Position numbers and translations under genes: made by a program
Shown: piece after piece, positions 43,863-53,222 of the stretch
Position numbering within the stretch: the stretch's first letter is position 1
How the letters are laid out: each line of letters opens with the position of its first letter
Assembly (NCBI RefSeq): GCF_017592555.1
Contig: NZ_JAGFNS010000013.1
Location: 186,001 to 250,000 of the forward strand
Direction: 5' to 3'
Origin: Actinoplanes flavus
Lineage (GTDB): Bacteria > Actinomycetota > Actinomycetes > Mycobacteriales > Micromonosporaceae
DNA length: 64,000 nucleotides
Notes under the pieces: generated by a model
What the model saw: only the letters and a program-made list of their open reading frames with translations
Databases searched by the model: none
Told to the model about the DNA's origin: nothing

Positions 43863-44906
43863 TCACCCGGAGGCGGGGTAGGCCCGGGTCTCCGCGGCCT
43901 TGACCGCCACCCACAGTTCCCGCCCCGGGGTGAGACCCATCTGCGCGGCGGCCGCGGGCGTGATGTCGGCGGCCACCGAGATCGGGCCGTCCAGGCGCAC
44001 CCGCAGGCTGTCGCCGTGCTGCTGGACGTCGGCCAGCACGGCCGGCCAGGTGTTGCGCGGGCTCCCGTCCGGCCGGTGCGGGTGCAGGGCGACCGCGGCC
44101 GGCGGGAAGGCCACGAAGGCGTCGCCGTGCACGATGTCGGTGCTGGTCAGGACCAATCCGCCGGACAGCTCGACGGTGTGCCCGCCACCCCGGCCGCGAT
44201 ACAGGTTGAGTCCCACGAGACGGGCCACGTAGTCGGTCCGCGGGCGGGCCGTGATGGTGGCCGCGTCGCCCTCCTGCACCACCCGGCCCTGCTCGACGAT
44301 GACCAGCCGGTCGGCCAGGACCAGGGCGTCCAGCGGGTCGTGCGTGACGATCAGCGTGGCGCCCGGGTGCTCGGCCAGGTGCCGGCGCAACTCGCCGCGG
44401 GTCTCCAGCCGGGTCCGGGCGTCCAGCGCGGCGAGCGGTTCGTCGAGCAGCAGCAGGACCGGGTCGACGGCCAGCGCCCGGGCCAGCGCCACCCGCTGCG
44501 CCTGCCCGCCGGAGAGCTGCCGGGGCTTGCGGCGACCGTGCTCGGCCAGCCCGACCCGGTCCAGCCAGCGGTCCGCCACGGCGTGCGCGGCCTTCCGGTC
44601 CATCCCGTGCCGGCGTGGGCCGAACGCCACGTTGTCCCGGGCGCTCAGGTGCGGGAACAGCAGGTAGTCCTGGAACACCACGCCGATCGGGCGGCGTTCG
44701 GTGGGCGTACCCCGTAGATCCTCGCCGTTCAGCGTGAGATGACCGCCGGAGAGTGGGGTCAGCCCGGCGAGCGCGCGCAACGCCGTGGTCTTCCCCGCGC
44801 CGTTCGGGCCGAGCAGCGCGACCGTCTCGCCCGGCTCGATCCGCAGCCCGATGTCCAGCCGGAAGGCGCCGCGCTCGGCGACGAGACGCGCGTCCAGAAG
44901 ACTCAT
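43863..44906 (-). CDS. modC: Molybdate ABC transporter ATP-binding protein
   Basis: 347 residues. Walker A is GPNGAGKTT, the signature LSGGQAQRVALARAL, and Walker B LLLLDEPLAALD. The C-terminal domain ~230-347 has the TOBE-type molybdate-binding fold of ModC. ATP hydrolysis drives uptake through ModB. The ATG overlaps the modB stop by four bases (ATGA). Confidence 0.88.
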   Translation of the reverse strand: MSLLDARLVAERGAFRLDIGLRIEPGETVALLGPNGAGKTTALRALAGLTPLSGGHLTLNGEDLRGTPTERRPIGVVFQDYLLFPHLSARDNVAFGPRRHGMDRKAAHAVADRWLDRVGLAEHGRRKPRQLSGGQAQRVALARALAVDPVLLLLDEPLAALDARTRLETRGELRRHLAEHPGATLIVTHDPLDALVLADRLVIVEQGRVVQEGDAATITARPRTDYVARLVGLNLYRGRGGGHTVELSGGLVLTSTDIVHGDAFVAFPPAAVALHPHRPDGSPRNTWPAVLADVQQHGDSLRVRLDGPISVAADITPAAAAQMGLTPGRELWVAVKAAETRAYPASG

Positions 44907-45688
44907 GGCGCGGTCAGCCAGCGGTCGCGCAGCCCGGCCAGGATGGCGACCGAGACGATCAGCAGAATCAGGCTGAGCACGACGGCGCCCTCCAGGTCGC
45001 CGCTCTCCATGGTCTGGTAGACCGCGAGCGGCATGGTCTGCGTGATCCCCGGATAGTTCCCGGCGAAGGTGATGGTGGCGCCGAACTCACCCAGCGCCCG
45101 CGCCCAGCACAGCACCGCCCCGGCCGCGATCCCCGGCGCCACCAGCGGCAACGTCACATGGGTGAAGGTGGTCCAGCGGTTCGCGCCGAGCGTGGCGGCG
45201 GCCTCCTCGTACCGGCTGTCGGCGCCACGCAGCGCCCCCTCCACCGCGATGACCAGGAACGGCAGGGCCACGAACGACTCGGCCACCACCACGCCCGCCG
45301 TGGTGAACGGCAGGCTGATCCCGAACGTCTGGTCCAGCCACTGGCCGATCAGGCCGCGCCGGCCCAGCGCCAGCAGCAGCGCGATGCCCCCGACCACCGG
45401 CGGCAGCACCAGCGGCACGGTGATCAGCGCCCGGACCAGCCGGCGCCCGGGAAACTCGACCCGGGCCAGCAGCCAGGCCAGCGGCACCCCGAGCGCCAGG
45501 CAGAACACGGTCGCCACGGTCGAGGTGAGCAGCGACAGCCGCAGCGCCGCCACCACACCCGGCTCGGTCAGCCGCTCGGCGAGGGTGGCCCACGGCGTCC
45601 GGGCCAGCAGCCCCACCAGCGGCAGGATCAGAAAGAGCAGACCCAGAATCGCCGGAACGAGCAGGGGTACGGGGACGCGCGCCCTCAA
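44903..45688 (-). CDS. modB: Molybdate ABC transporter permease
   Basis: 261 residues with about six membrane helices. The ABC permease EAA loop is EEAAATLGANRW, and RALGEFGATITFAGN is the ModB signature. The start is TTG 45688, with AAGGGG five bases upstream; the TTG overlaps the regulator's stop codon (TTGA), so translation is coupled. No ATG or GTG starts are available near the N-terminus. Confidence 0.9.
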   Translation of the reverse strand: MRARVPVPLLVPAILGLLFLILPLVGLLARTPWATLAERLTEPGVVAALRLSLLTSTVATVFCLALGVPLAWLLARVEFPGRRLVRALITVPLVLPPVVGGIALLLALGRRGLIGQWLDQTFGISLPFTTAGVVVAESFVALPFLVIAVEGALRGADSRYEEAAATLGANRWTTFTHVTLPLVAPGIAAGAVLCWARALGEFGATITFAGNYPGITQTMPLAVYQTMESGDLEGAVVLSLILLIVSVAILAGLRDRWLTAP

Positions 45689-46089
45689 TGACGCCCCTTC
45701 GGAGCCCGCTCGACCACCACGGTCGTCGACTTGATGACGGCGACCGCGAGCGACCCCACCTGGAGGTCGAGTTCGTCGACCGCCTCCCGGCTCATCAGTG
45801 ACACCAGCCGGAACGGGCCGGCCTGGATGTCGACCTGGGCCATCACGGTGTCCTTGACGACCGCGGTGACGATGCCGCGCAGCCGGTTGCGGGCGGACGA
45901 CTCGTCGGAGCGGCCGTCCGGCTCGGCGGCCTGGGCGCGGACGAAGGCGGCCAGCTCCACCCCGTCGATCACCCGGCGCCCGTGCTCGTCACGGCCCGCC
46001 GCGAGCCGCCCGGCGTCGACCCAGCGGCGCATCGTGTCGGGACTGACCCCGAGCAGGTCGGCCGCCTCCCCGATCTGAAAGACCGTCAC
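45685..46089 (-). CDS. MerR-type HTH plus TOBE domain regulator (ModE-like)
   Basis: 134 residues. The N-terminal MerR/excisionase-type helix-turn-helix is FQIGEAADLLGVSPDTMRRWVD. A single TOBE (molybdopterin-binding) domain follows from ~70: NRLRGIVTAVVKDTVMAQVDI. It probably senses molybdate and regulates the transporter it precedes. It differs from E. coli ModE by its HTH type and by having one TOBE unit. GTG 46089 is the start. First gene of the modBC operon. Confidence 0.88.
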   Translation of the reverse strand: MTVFQIGEAADLLGVSPDTMRRWVDAGRLAAGRDEHGRRVIDGVELAAFVRAQAAEPDGRSDESSARNRLRGIVTAVVKDTVMAQVDIQAGPFRLVSLMSREAVDELDLQVGSLAVAVIKSTTVVVERAPKGRH

Positions 46090-46110
46090 GAGCGATCACT
46101 CTAGTTGCCG

Positions 46111-46329
46111 TCACGGCAGGTCGAACTCGCCGTCGTGGACGCCGCCGGTGAAGGCGTCCCACTCGCCCTTCGTGAAGAAGAGGATGGTGGCCGGGTCGGT
46201 GGAGTTGCGCATCGCGGCGCCGCCGTCGGGCAGGCGGGAGATCTCCACGTACTCCCCGGCCGGGCCGCCGGAGCGCAGCCACTCGGCGGCGTCGGCGTCG
46301 AACGTCTCGGCATAGGTCTTCTCGCCCAC
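46111..46329 (-). CDS. DUF397 protein
   Basis: 72 residues from GTG 46329; GTG 46377 would add 16. The core YVEISRLPDGGAAMRNSTDP followed by FFTKGEWDAFTGGVHDGEFD matches DUF397, an actinobacterial family usually paired with a helix-turn-helix (Scr1-like) regulator. No such partner is adjacent here. Function unknown. Confidence 0.8.
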   Translation of the reverse strand: MGEKTYAETFDADAAEWLRSGGPAGEYVEISRLPDGGAAMRNSTDPATILFFTKGEWDAFTGGVHDGEFDLP

Positions 46330-46382
46330 CCGCCCACCTAACCGCACGCAGCCGTCGACCTGCCACTCGGACCACACCTACG

Positions 46383-47492
46383 ATGACCGGGATGGGATCG
46401 ATCGGCGTCGCGGTGATCGGGTTCGGCTGGATGGGCCGGGCGCACACGCGGGCGTGGGCGCGGGTCGGCCATCACTATCCGGAGCTGCCCCGGCCGGAGC
46501 TGATCGCGGTCGCCGACGACGTGCCGGGCCGGGCCGCCGAGGCCGCCGGGGTGTACGGGTTCGCCACCGCCACCACGGACTGGCGCGCGTTGCTCGGCGA
46601 CCCGCGGATCGGGGCGGTCAGCGTGACCGCGCCGAACTTCCTGCACCGGGAGATCGGCGCCGCGTTCGCCGCGTCCGGGCGGCATCTCTGGATCGAGAAG
46701 CCGGTCGGCCTGAGCGCCGCCGACGCCCGCGCCATCACCGGCGACGTGCGGGTCGCGGTCGGCTTCAACTACCGGCACGCGCCGGCCGTGGCCCGGGCCC
46801 GGGAGATCCTGCGGGCCGGCGGGATCGGCCGGGTGACGCATGCCCGGTTCCGCTTCCTCAGCGACTACGCGGCCGACCCGGACACCGCCCTGAGCTGGCG
46901 TTTCGAGCGGGCCCGCGGCGGCAACGGGGTGCTCGGCGATCTGGGTTCGCACGCCGTCGACCTGGTCCGCCATCTGCTCGGTGAGGTGTCCGCGCTGGTC
47001 GCCGACACGGCGATCGTCATCGCCGAACGCCCGCGCCCGGCGGGCGCCACCTCCGGACACCAACGGGGTACGGGTGCGCCCGGCCCGGTCGAGAACGAGG
47101 ACTGGTTCGGCGCGCTGCTGCGGATGCGTTCCGGGGCCCGGGTCACGCTGGAGGCCAGCCGGGTGGCGGCCGGCGAGCAGAACCGGTACGGGTTCACCGT
47201 GCACGGCACCGAGGGGGTGCTGTCCTGGGACTTCCGGCGGATGGGTGAGCTGCGGACCGGGGACGCGACCGTCTTCGTGGGCCCGGGCGACGGCGCGCAC
47301 GGCGACTTCCAGCCGGGGGCCGGCATCCCCTTGGGGTACGACGACCTGAAGGTGATCGAGGCGGGGCTGTTCCTGCGGTCGATCGCCGAGGGGGTGCCGC
47401 ACGGGGCGACCCTGGCCGACGCGGTCGCGGCCGCCGAGGTCCTCGACGCGGTGACCGAGTCCGCCGCCTCCGGCCGCTGGGTCGGCCTCTGA
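46383..47492 (+). CDS. Gfo/Idh/MocA family oxidoreductase
   Basis: 369 residues. The N-terminal Rossmann domain has VIGFGWMGRAH. The family EKP motif is WIEKPVGLSAADA near 105, and YRHAPAVARARE follows. The C-terminal domain has GVLGDLGSHAVDLVRHLLG with the conserved His. It oxidises or reduces a sugar or cyclitol with NAD(P); substrate not inferable. ATG 46383; ATG 46392 is also possible. Confidence 0.9.
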   Translation: MTGMGSIGVAVIGFGWMGRAHTRAWARVGHHYPELPRPELIAVADDVPGRAAEAAGVYGFATATTDWRALLGDPRIGAVSVTAPNFLHREIGAAFAASGRHLWIEKPVGLSAADARAITGDVRVAVGFNYRHAPAVARAREILRAGGIGRVTHARFRFLSDYAADPDTALSWRFERARGGNGVLGDLGSHAVDLVRHLLGEVSALVADTAIVIAERPRPAGATSGHQRGTGAPGPVENEDWFGALLRMRSGARVTLEASRVAAGEQNRYGFTVHGTEGVLSWDFRRMGELRTGDATVFVGPGDGAHGDFQPGAGIPLGYDDLKVIEAGLFLRSIAEGVPHGATLADAVAAAEVLDAVTESAASGRWVGL

Positions 47493-47677
47493 GGATCGGG
47501 TGCGCTTTCCTCGTACCCCTCGATGGTCTTGGTTTTCGGGGGATTTCGGACGATCCGGTCCCGGTTCGTCGTGACGCCTGCGAATCGTCGCCGTTCCGTG
47601 ATCAACAGCGGCCGGAAACGGGGATCCCCTTCGATTCACGGATGGGTAATCTGCTGCTCCTAGCTGAGGAGCACCCC

Positions 47678-49255
47678 ATGAGGTACACGCGTCGCGTGCT
47701 CGTCGCGGCGATCGCCGGCACCACCGCGCTGGCCGCCCCCGTCGCCGCCGAAGCCGCCGCCCCCACCCGGACGGAGGTCGTCCGGGACGGCGTCACCCTG
47801 CTGCTGGACCGCACTCCGGTCAGCGTCAAGCCCTACACCGGCAAGGGCGCGAGCCGCGCCGACTTCGACGGCGACAACCGGGACGACGTCGCCGTCTTCA
47901 GCAACGTGGGGGTGGCCGTCGCCTACTCGTCGGCGGCCCATCGCGACGTGCTCAGAACCGAGATCCCGGGCAGCGGCGGCGGCGGCTTCGGCTACTCGAT
48001 GGCGGCCGGCGACTTCAACGGCGACCGGTACGACGACCTCGCGATCGGCGACTACAACGAGGCCGATCTGCGCACCATGGGGTACGTCGCCGGCGCGGTC
48101 TGGATCATCCCGGGCGGGCCGGGCGGACTCCAGCCGAACCGGGCCCAGCACGTCAACCAGAGCACCGCCGGCGTGCCCGGCGTCTCCGTGCAGGGTGACT
48201 GGTTCGGCTTCTCGCTGGCGGCCGGCGACATCACCGGCGACGGCCGGGACGAGCTGGCCATCGGCATCCCGCGGAAGCGCATCGGGAACAAGGCGGAGGC
48301 CGGGGCGGTCGTCGTGCTCAAGGGCGGCGCGAACGGCGTCACCACCAGCGCCGCCCGGTGGATCAGCCAGGACACCGCCGGTGTCCCCGGATCGCCCGGC
48401 ACGAACGACAAGTTCGGCTTCGCCGTCGCGATCGGGCGCGTCGACAAGAACCGCTATCAGGAACTGGTCGTCGGCGCCCCGGGCGAGTCCCCGGACCGCG
48501 GCTACAACGGCAGCGGGACCATCACGCAGTTCTGGGGGACGTCCGCCGGCGCGTCGCTGAAGAAGGTCACCGCGCTCCACGGCGGCAAGATCGCCACGAC
48601 CGTCCGCAAGCTCGGGGTCTGGGAGGTCGGCGCCGCCCTCGCGATCGGTGACGTCACCGGCGACGGCTACAGCGAGGTCGTCTGCGGAGTGTCCGGGGCA
48701 CAGGCGGGCGCCGAGATCTACGGCGGCATGGTCGTCACCGTTCCCGGGCGTACCACCGGGCTCTCCGCCAAGGGCGCCATCGCGATCTCGCAGAGCAGCC
48801 CGGGTGTGGCCGGCGCCGCCGAGAGCGACGACCGGTTCGGCGACAGCATCGCGGTCGGCGACGTCACCCTCGACGGCCGGGCCGACGTGCTGGTCGGCGT
48901 GCCCGGGGAGAACAACGGCGCGGGCGCCGTCGTGCTGCTGCGCGGTTCGGCCAAGGGCCTGACCGGCGCCAGGTCGCAGACCCTCACCCAGTCGTCGGCC
49001 GGGGTGCCGGACGGCGCCGAACGCGGCGACCGGTTCGGTGCGAACGTCGCACTGCTCAACCTGAACGGTTCCGGCGGTGTCGACGCGCTGGTGGCGGCGC
49101 CCGCCGAGCAGGTCGCCGGCGACCACCCGGGCTACGGCTCGGGCACCGTCACCCGCTTCCTCGGCGGTTACCGGGGCCTCGGCAACGCCACCCTGACCAG
49201 CGGCCGGTTCCTCGACCCCAACGGGGTCGGCTACGGCGGGCACATCGCCCGATGA
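47678..49255 (+). CDS. Secreted FG-GAP repeat protein 1
   Basis: 525 residues with a signal peptide ending around AAEAAA. About six FG-GAP (integrin alpha-propeller) repeats follow, with Ca-binding-like motifs DFDGDNRDDVA, DFNGDRYDDLA, DITGDGRDELAIG and DVTGDGYSEVV. The fold is a seven-bladed beta-propeller. GAGGAG precedes ATG 47678. The downstream RTX-type gene begins within the stop codon, and a paralogue with the same motifs follows that gene. Surface or secreted; ligand unknown. Confidence 0.9.
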   Translation: MRYTRRVLVAAIAGTTALAAPVAAEAAAPTRTEVVRDGVTLLLDRTPVSVKPYTGKGASRADFDGDNRDDVAVFSNVGVAVAYSSAAHRDVLRTEIPGSGGGGFGYSMAAGDFNGDRYDDLAIGDYNEADLRTMGYVAGAVWIIPGGPGGLQPNRAQHVNQSTAGVPGVSVQGDWFGFSLAAGDITGDGRDELAIGIPRKRIGNKAEAGAVVVLKGGANGVTTSAARWISQDTAGVPGSPGTNDKFGFAVAIGRVDKNRYQELVVGAPGESPDRGYNGSGTITQFWGTSAGASLKKVTALHGGKIATTVRKLGVWEVGAALAIGDVTGDGYSEVVCGVSGAQAGAEIYGGMVVTVPGRTTGLSAKGAIAISQSSPGVAGAAESDDRFGDSIAVGDVTLDGRADVLVGVPGENNGAGAVVLLRGSAKGLTGARSQTLTQSSAGVPDGAERGDRFGANVALLNLNGSGGVDALVAAPAEQVAGDHPGYGSGTVTRFLGGYRGLGNATLTSGRFLDPNGVGYGGHIAR

Positions 49256-49266
49256 ACAGGAGATCC

Positions 49267-50721
49267 ATGAAGACGCTACGGGCCGGCACCGTGACCGCCG
49301 CCGTACTCGCCGGTCTGGCGATCACCGGTCCGGCCTCGGCCGCGACCGTCGGCACCGCGCAGGTGCTGAACCGGACGCAGATCAAGTTCAGCGCGGCCGC
49401 CAACCGGGTCAACCACGTGACGATCACGCGGTCCGGCAACACGGTGACCATCGACGACCGGGTCACGATCAAACCCGGCGCGGGCTGCAAGCGGGTCGGC
49501 GGCGACAAGACGCGGGTCCGGTGCACCACGTCGGGGGCGCCCACCGGCGGGGCGATCCACACGTACGACGAGAACGACACCGTCGTGAACCAGAGCGATC
49601 TGAGCCTGTGGATCCGGGCCGGCAGCGGCACCAACAAGATCATCGGTGGGCCGCGCGGCGAGAACCTGTTCGGCGGCAGCGGCAACGACACCATCTACGG
49701 CAACGGCGGCAACGACTACATCTACCCGGACGGCGGCGTCAACGTCATCCGCGGCGGCATCGGCGCCGACGACCTGCGCGGCGGGCCCGGCACCGACTAC
49801 ATCTACGGCGACTCCGGCAACGACCGGATAGAGCCGGGCGCCGGCAACGACGTGGTCCGCGGCGGCGCCGGCGACGACATGTTCGACGAGGGCACCGGCC
49901 GGGACATCCTGTACGGCGAAGACGGCTCCGACAGCTTCTCGCAGTACGGCCGGGACGGTGTGGCCCGGGACGCCATCCACGGCGGGCCCGGCGGCGACGC
50001 GGTCGAGTACAACCGGAACCGGGCGGTCGCGGCCGACGCCGACGGCCAGTCCGGCGACGACGGCCAGTCGGGCGAGGGCGATTCCATCGGTTCCGACGTC
50101 GAAGGCCTCCGCGGCGGCAGCGGCAACGACTGGCTGGCCGGCAACGCGAGCGCCAACTGGCTGGACGGCGGCGAGGGCAACGACACCCTGCACGGTCTGG
50201 GCGGCGACGACCACCTGGTCGGCGGCGACGGCAACGACCGGCTGTTCGGCGGCGACGGCGACGACAACCTCACCGCCGACTTCGGCAACGACCAGCTGTC
50301 CGGCGGCGCCGGCAAGGACACCGTCTCGTACGGCGACCGGCTGGTCCGGGTCGTCGCCGACCTCGACGGGCAGAGCGGCGACGACGGCTCCAGCGGCGAG
50401 AAGGACAGCATCGGATCCGACGTCGAGAACCTGTACGGCGGATGGGCCGACGATGTGCTGACCGGCAACGGCGGCGCCAACGTCATCAACGGCTCGACCG
50501 GCGCGGACCTGATCCGCGGCGGCGGCGGCAACGACGAACTGCACGCCGACGACGGCTCCAAGACCGGCGTCGACAAGGTCTACGGCGAGGCCGGCGACGA
50601 CACCCTGTACGGCGGCGGCTTCGAGACCTACAGCCGCTACACCCTCGACGGCGGCGACGGCGTGGACTCGTGCCGGCACGAATACAACTACGGCACCGGG
50701 GACCAGGTGAACTGCGAATGA
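49267..50721 (+). CDS. Secreted calcium-binding RTX-repeat protein
   Basis: 484 residues from ATG 49267 (AGGAGA upstream). ATG 49252, overlapping the previous stop, is the alternative. A signal peptide (AGTVTAAVLAGLAITGPASA) precedes a ~90-residue domain, then many nonapeptide repeats of the GGxGxDxUx type (GGSGNDTIYG, GGDGNDRLFG, GGAGKDTVSY). They would fold as a Ca-filled parallel beta-roll. There is no T1SS export signal; the signal peptide indicates Sec export. Sandwiched between two FG-GAP genes with start/stop overlaps. Confidence 0.92.
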   Translation: MKTLRAGTVTAAVLAGLAITGPASAATVGTAQVLNRTQIKFSAAANRVNHVTITRSGNTVTIDDRVTIKPGAGCKRVGGDKTRVRCTTSGAPTGGAIHTYDENDTVVNQSDLSLWIRAGSGTNKIIGGPRGENLFGGSGNDTIYGNGGNDYIYPDGGVNVIRGGIGADDLRGGPGTDYIYGDSGNDRIEPGAGNDVVRGGAGDDMFDEGTGRDILYGEDGSDSFSQYGRDGVARDAIHGGPGGDAVEYNRNRAVAADADGQSGDDGQSGEGDSIGSDVEGLRGGSGNDWLAGNASANWLDGGEGNDTLHGLGGDDHLVGGDGNDRLFGGDGDDNLTADFGNDQLSGGAGKDTVSYGDRLVRVVADLDGQSGDDGSSGEKDSIGSDVENLYGGWADDVLTGNGGANVINGSTGADLIRGGGGNDELHADDGSKTGVDKVYGEAGDDTLYGGGFETYSRYTLDGGDGVDSCRHEYNYGTGDQVNCE

Positions 50722-52286
50722 CCATCCGTCATCTACTCGTCGCGACGCTCACCGGAACCGCGGTCCTGGCACCGAACCCGGCCCGGGCAGCCGACCTGCC
50801 GAACCCGATCGAGATCGTCCGCGACGGCATCACCCTGCGGTACCAGTCCACTCCGGTCGCCACGAAGCCGGTCACCGGCAAGGGCCCGACGAAGGCGGAT
50901 TTCGACGGCGACGGTCGCGACGACGTCGCGAGCCTCACCTACTCCGGCCTCGCCGTCTCCTACTCCTCCGCGCCGCACCGGGATCTCGCGGCCAAGTGGT
51001 ATCCCGGTGGCGCCGAGGAGGACCTCGGGGCGGCGATGGCGGTCGGCAACTTCAACGGCGACCGGTACGACGACCTCGCCGTCGGTGACGGCTGGGAGCC
51101 CGACCTGCGCAACATGGGTTACCAGGTCGGCGGTGTCTGGGTCATTCCCGGCGGTCCGGGTGGTCTCCAGTTCGGCCGTGCCCAGCACCTCACCCAGAAC
51201 ACGCCCGGTCTGCCCGGCACCCCGGTGCGGGGCGACCTGTTCGGCTTCTCCCTCGCCGCCGGGGACATCACCGGCGACGGCCGGGACGAACTCGCCATCG
51301 GCATCCCGGACAAGAAGATCGGCACCCGGAAGAACGCGGGCGCGGTCGTCGTGCTCAAGGGCGCTCCCTCCGGTGTCACGACCACCGGTGCCCGCTGGAT
51401 CAGCCAGGCCACGGCCGGGGTTCCCGGTGCCGCGACGGCTGACGCCGAGTTCGGATACGACCTCGCGATCGGCCGGATCGACAAGAACCGCCACGCGGAA
51501 CTGGTCGTCGCCGCGCGCGCCGACCTGGGCGACCAGGGCGGCTGGATCACCCAGTTCTGGGGCGCCGCGTCCGGGGTGTCGCTGAAGAAGGTGAGCCGGG
51601 TCAGCGGCGAGCAGCTCACCGACAGCGTCAACCAGCGCAACGTCTACCTGTGGGCGTCGAGCATCGATCTCGCGATCGGTGACATCAACCGGGACGGGTA
51701 CGGCGAGCTCGTCGCCGGTCTGCCCGGCGCCCAGGTGGGCATGGAGGTCCAGGCCGGCGCGGTGGTGACCATCCCGGGCCGGGCTACCGGCCTGTCCGCC
51801 AAGGGCGCCATCGCGATCACCCAGCGGACCGCCGGGGTGGCCACCGCCCCGAAGGACGACGAATACTTCGGTGACACGGTCGCGGTCGGCGACGTCACCG
51901 GTGACGGACGGGCCGACGTGCTCACCTCCGCTCCCGGCGAGTGGGCGAGGGCAGGCGCGATCGTCCTGCTGCGCGGCACCGCCAAGGGTCTGACCGGGGC
52001 GAAGTCGCAGTTCTTGACCCAATCGTCGACGGGTGTGCCGGACACCGCCGAGCGCGATGACGAGTTCGGCCGGTCGCTGGCCCTGCTCAACCTCAACGGG
52101 ACCGGCGGTCTCGACGCCCTGGCCGGCGCACCCCAGGAGGAGGTCACCGGCGACACCCCGGGCTACGGTTCGGGAAGCATCACCCGCTTCCTCGGCGGCT
52201 ACCAGGGCCTGGGCAACGCCACGGTGGTCAACGGCCGCTTCCTGAACGAACTCGCCGCGGGGTACGGCGCCGGCATCGCCGGCTAG
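50718..52286 (+). CDS. Secreted FG-GAP repeat protein 2
   Basis: 522 residues, a paralogue of the protein at 47678-49255: the same IEIVRDGITL start, KADFDGDGRDDVA, NFNGDRYDDLAVG, DITGDGRDELAIG and a matching end. Sequence motifs are conserved throughout, so it arose by duplication around the RTX gene. The signal peptide ends near ARA. ATG 50718 overlaps the RTX stop (ATGA). Confidence 0.9.
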   Translation: MTIRHLLVATLTGTAVLAPNPARAADLPNPIEIVRDGITLRYQSTPVATKPVTGKGPTKADFDGDGRDDVASLTYSGLAVSYSSAPHRDLAAKWYPGGAEEDLGAAMAVGNFNGDRYDDLAVGDGWEPDLRNMGYQVGGVWVIPGGPGGLQFGRAQHLTQNTPGLPGTPVRGDLFGFSLAAGDITGDGRDELAIGIPDKKIGTRKNAGAVVVLKGAPSGVTTTGARWISQATAGVPGAATADAEFGYDLAIGRIDKNRHAELVVAARADLGDQGGWITQFWGAASGVSLKKVSRVSGEQLTDSVNQRNVYLWASSIDLAIGDINRDGYGELVAGLPGAQVGMEVQAGAVVTIPGRATGLSAKGAIAITQRTAGVATAPKDDEYFGDTVAVGDVTGDGRADVLTSAPGEWARAGAIVLLRGTAKGLTGAKSQFLTQSSTGVPDTAERDDEFGRSLALLNLNGTGGLDALAGAPQEEVTGDTPGYGSGSITRFLGGYQGLGNATVVNGRFLNELAAGYGAGIAG

Positions 52287-53175
52287 TTCCAGAACGCCGG
52301 GTGGTCGCTCATCGCGCGGTGCATCGCTTCCGCGTACCGGTCGATCTCGGCATCCAGGCGGGCCGCCGTGGCCTCGTCCACCACCAGGTGGGCGGGCTGC
52401 GGCGGCCGCGCCGCGAGCCACTGGTGCCGGCGCCCGGCCGGCGGGTGGCCGGCGAGCAGGGTGGCCTCGGTCCGGGCGGTGAGTTGCCGCCGGGCCGGGG
52501 CGTCCGGGTGCTGTCCTCGTGCTTGAGATGGCCGAGCTCGTGGCCGATCAGCGCCACCAGCTCCTGCGGCCGTAGCGCCACCAGCAGCGGCAGCCCCAGC
52601 GTCAGCACGCTGGTGCGCCGGAACCCGACGACCGCCACACCCGTGTTTTCGCGATAGTCGATCATCAGCCGGTCCGGCACCGGAGCGCCGATCTCCGCCG
52701 CGATCAACTCGATCAGCCGGTGCAGGACCGGGGCGTCGGTCCGCTCCACGAGGTAGGTCTCCTCGCTCAGGAAATGCTTGAAACTGCCGATCCGCGGGCG
52801 GAACACCCAGGCGAGACCGGCCAGCATCAGCCCGAACATCTTGGGGAACAACGGATCGCCCCAGATCACCAGCCAGAGGCCGTAGCCGGCGAGGACCAGG
52901 TCGCCGAGCACGACCAAACCCGAGATCAACAACAGGATGCGGTACGCCGTACGCCCGCTGTTCCCGTCGAGTTCCGCGGTGACGAGTTCCCGGTGCGCCC
53001 GGAATCCCGCCCGCCGGTCTCGTTCGATGATCCGCCGTGTGTACCAGCCGGCGTCCTCGACCGGCTCGAAGGCGTCCAGGTTCCACTCGCAGGCCCCGCA
53101 CCAGGGCGCCTGCTCAGGCAGCGTGGTCAGCGCCCCCGCACACCGCGGACAGACGTCGGCCGTCGTGATCGACAC
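52283..53175 (-). pseudogene. Degenerate M48 family zinc metallopeptidase
   Basis: The N-terminal part (ATG 53175) reads well: a CxxC zinc-ribbon start, two membrane helices near 85-125, then an M48 catalytic core with LVALIGHELGHLKHED (HExxH). Just after it (about 52500-52535) the frame changes: a second frame ending at 52283 continues with an intact C-terminus (HLVVDEATAARLDAEIDRY and DHPAFWN). The ~100-residue segment of M48 enzymes that carries the third zinc ligand Glu appears missing. It could be a real deletion with frameshift, or an assembly error. Its stop overlaps the FG-GAP stop (CTAG). Confidence 0.7.
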
Positions 53176-53222
53176 AAAGATGATCTTGTATCCCGACCAC
53201 GACGGCCGTCAACCGCGATGGA

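Noticed and set aside
49276..50679. Minus-strand frame opposite the RTX gene
   Set aside because: It is rich in Val/Ala because the RTX repeats are Gly/Asp-rich; no motif is present.
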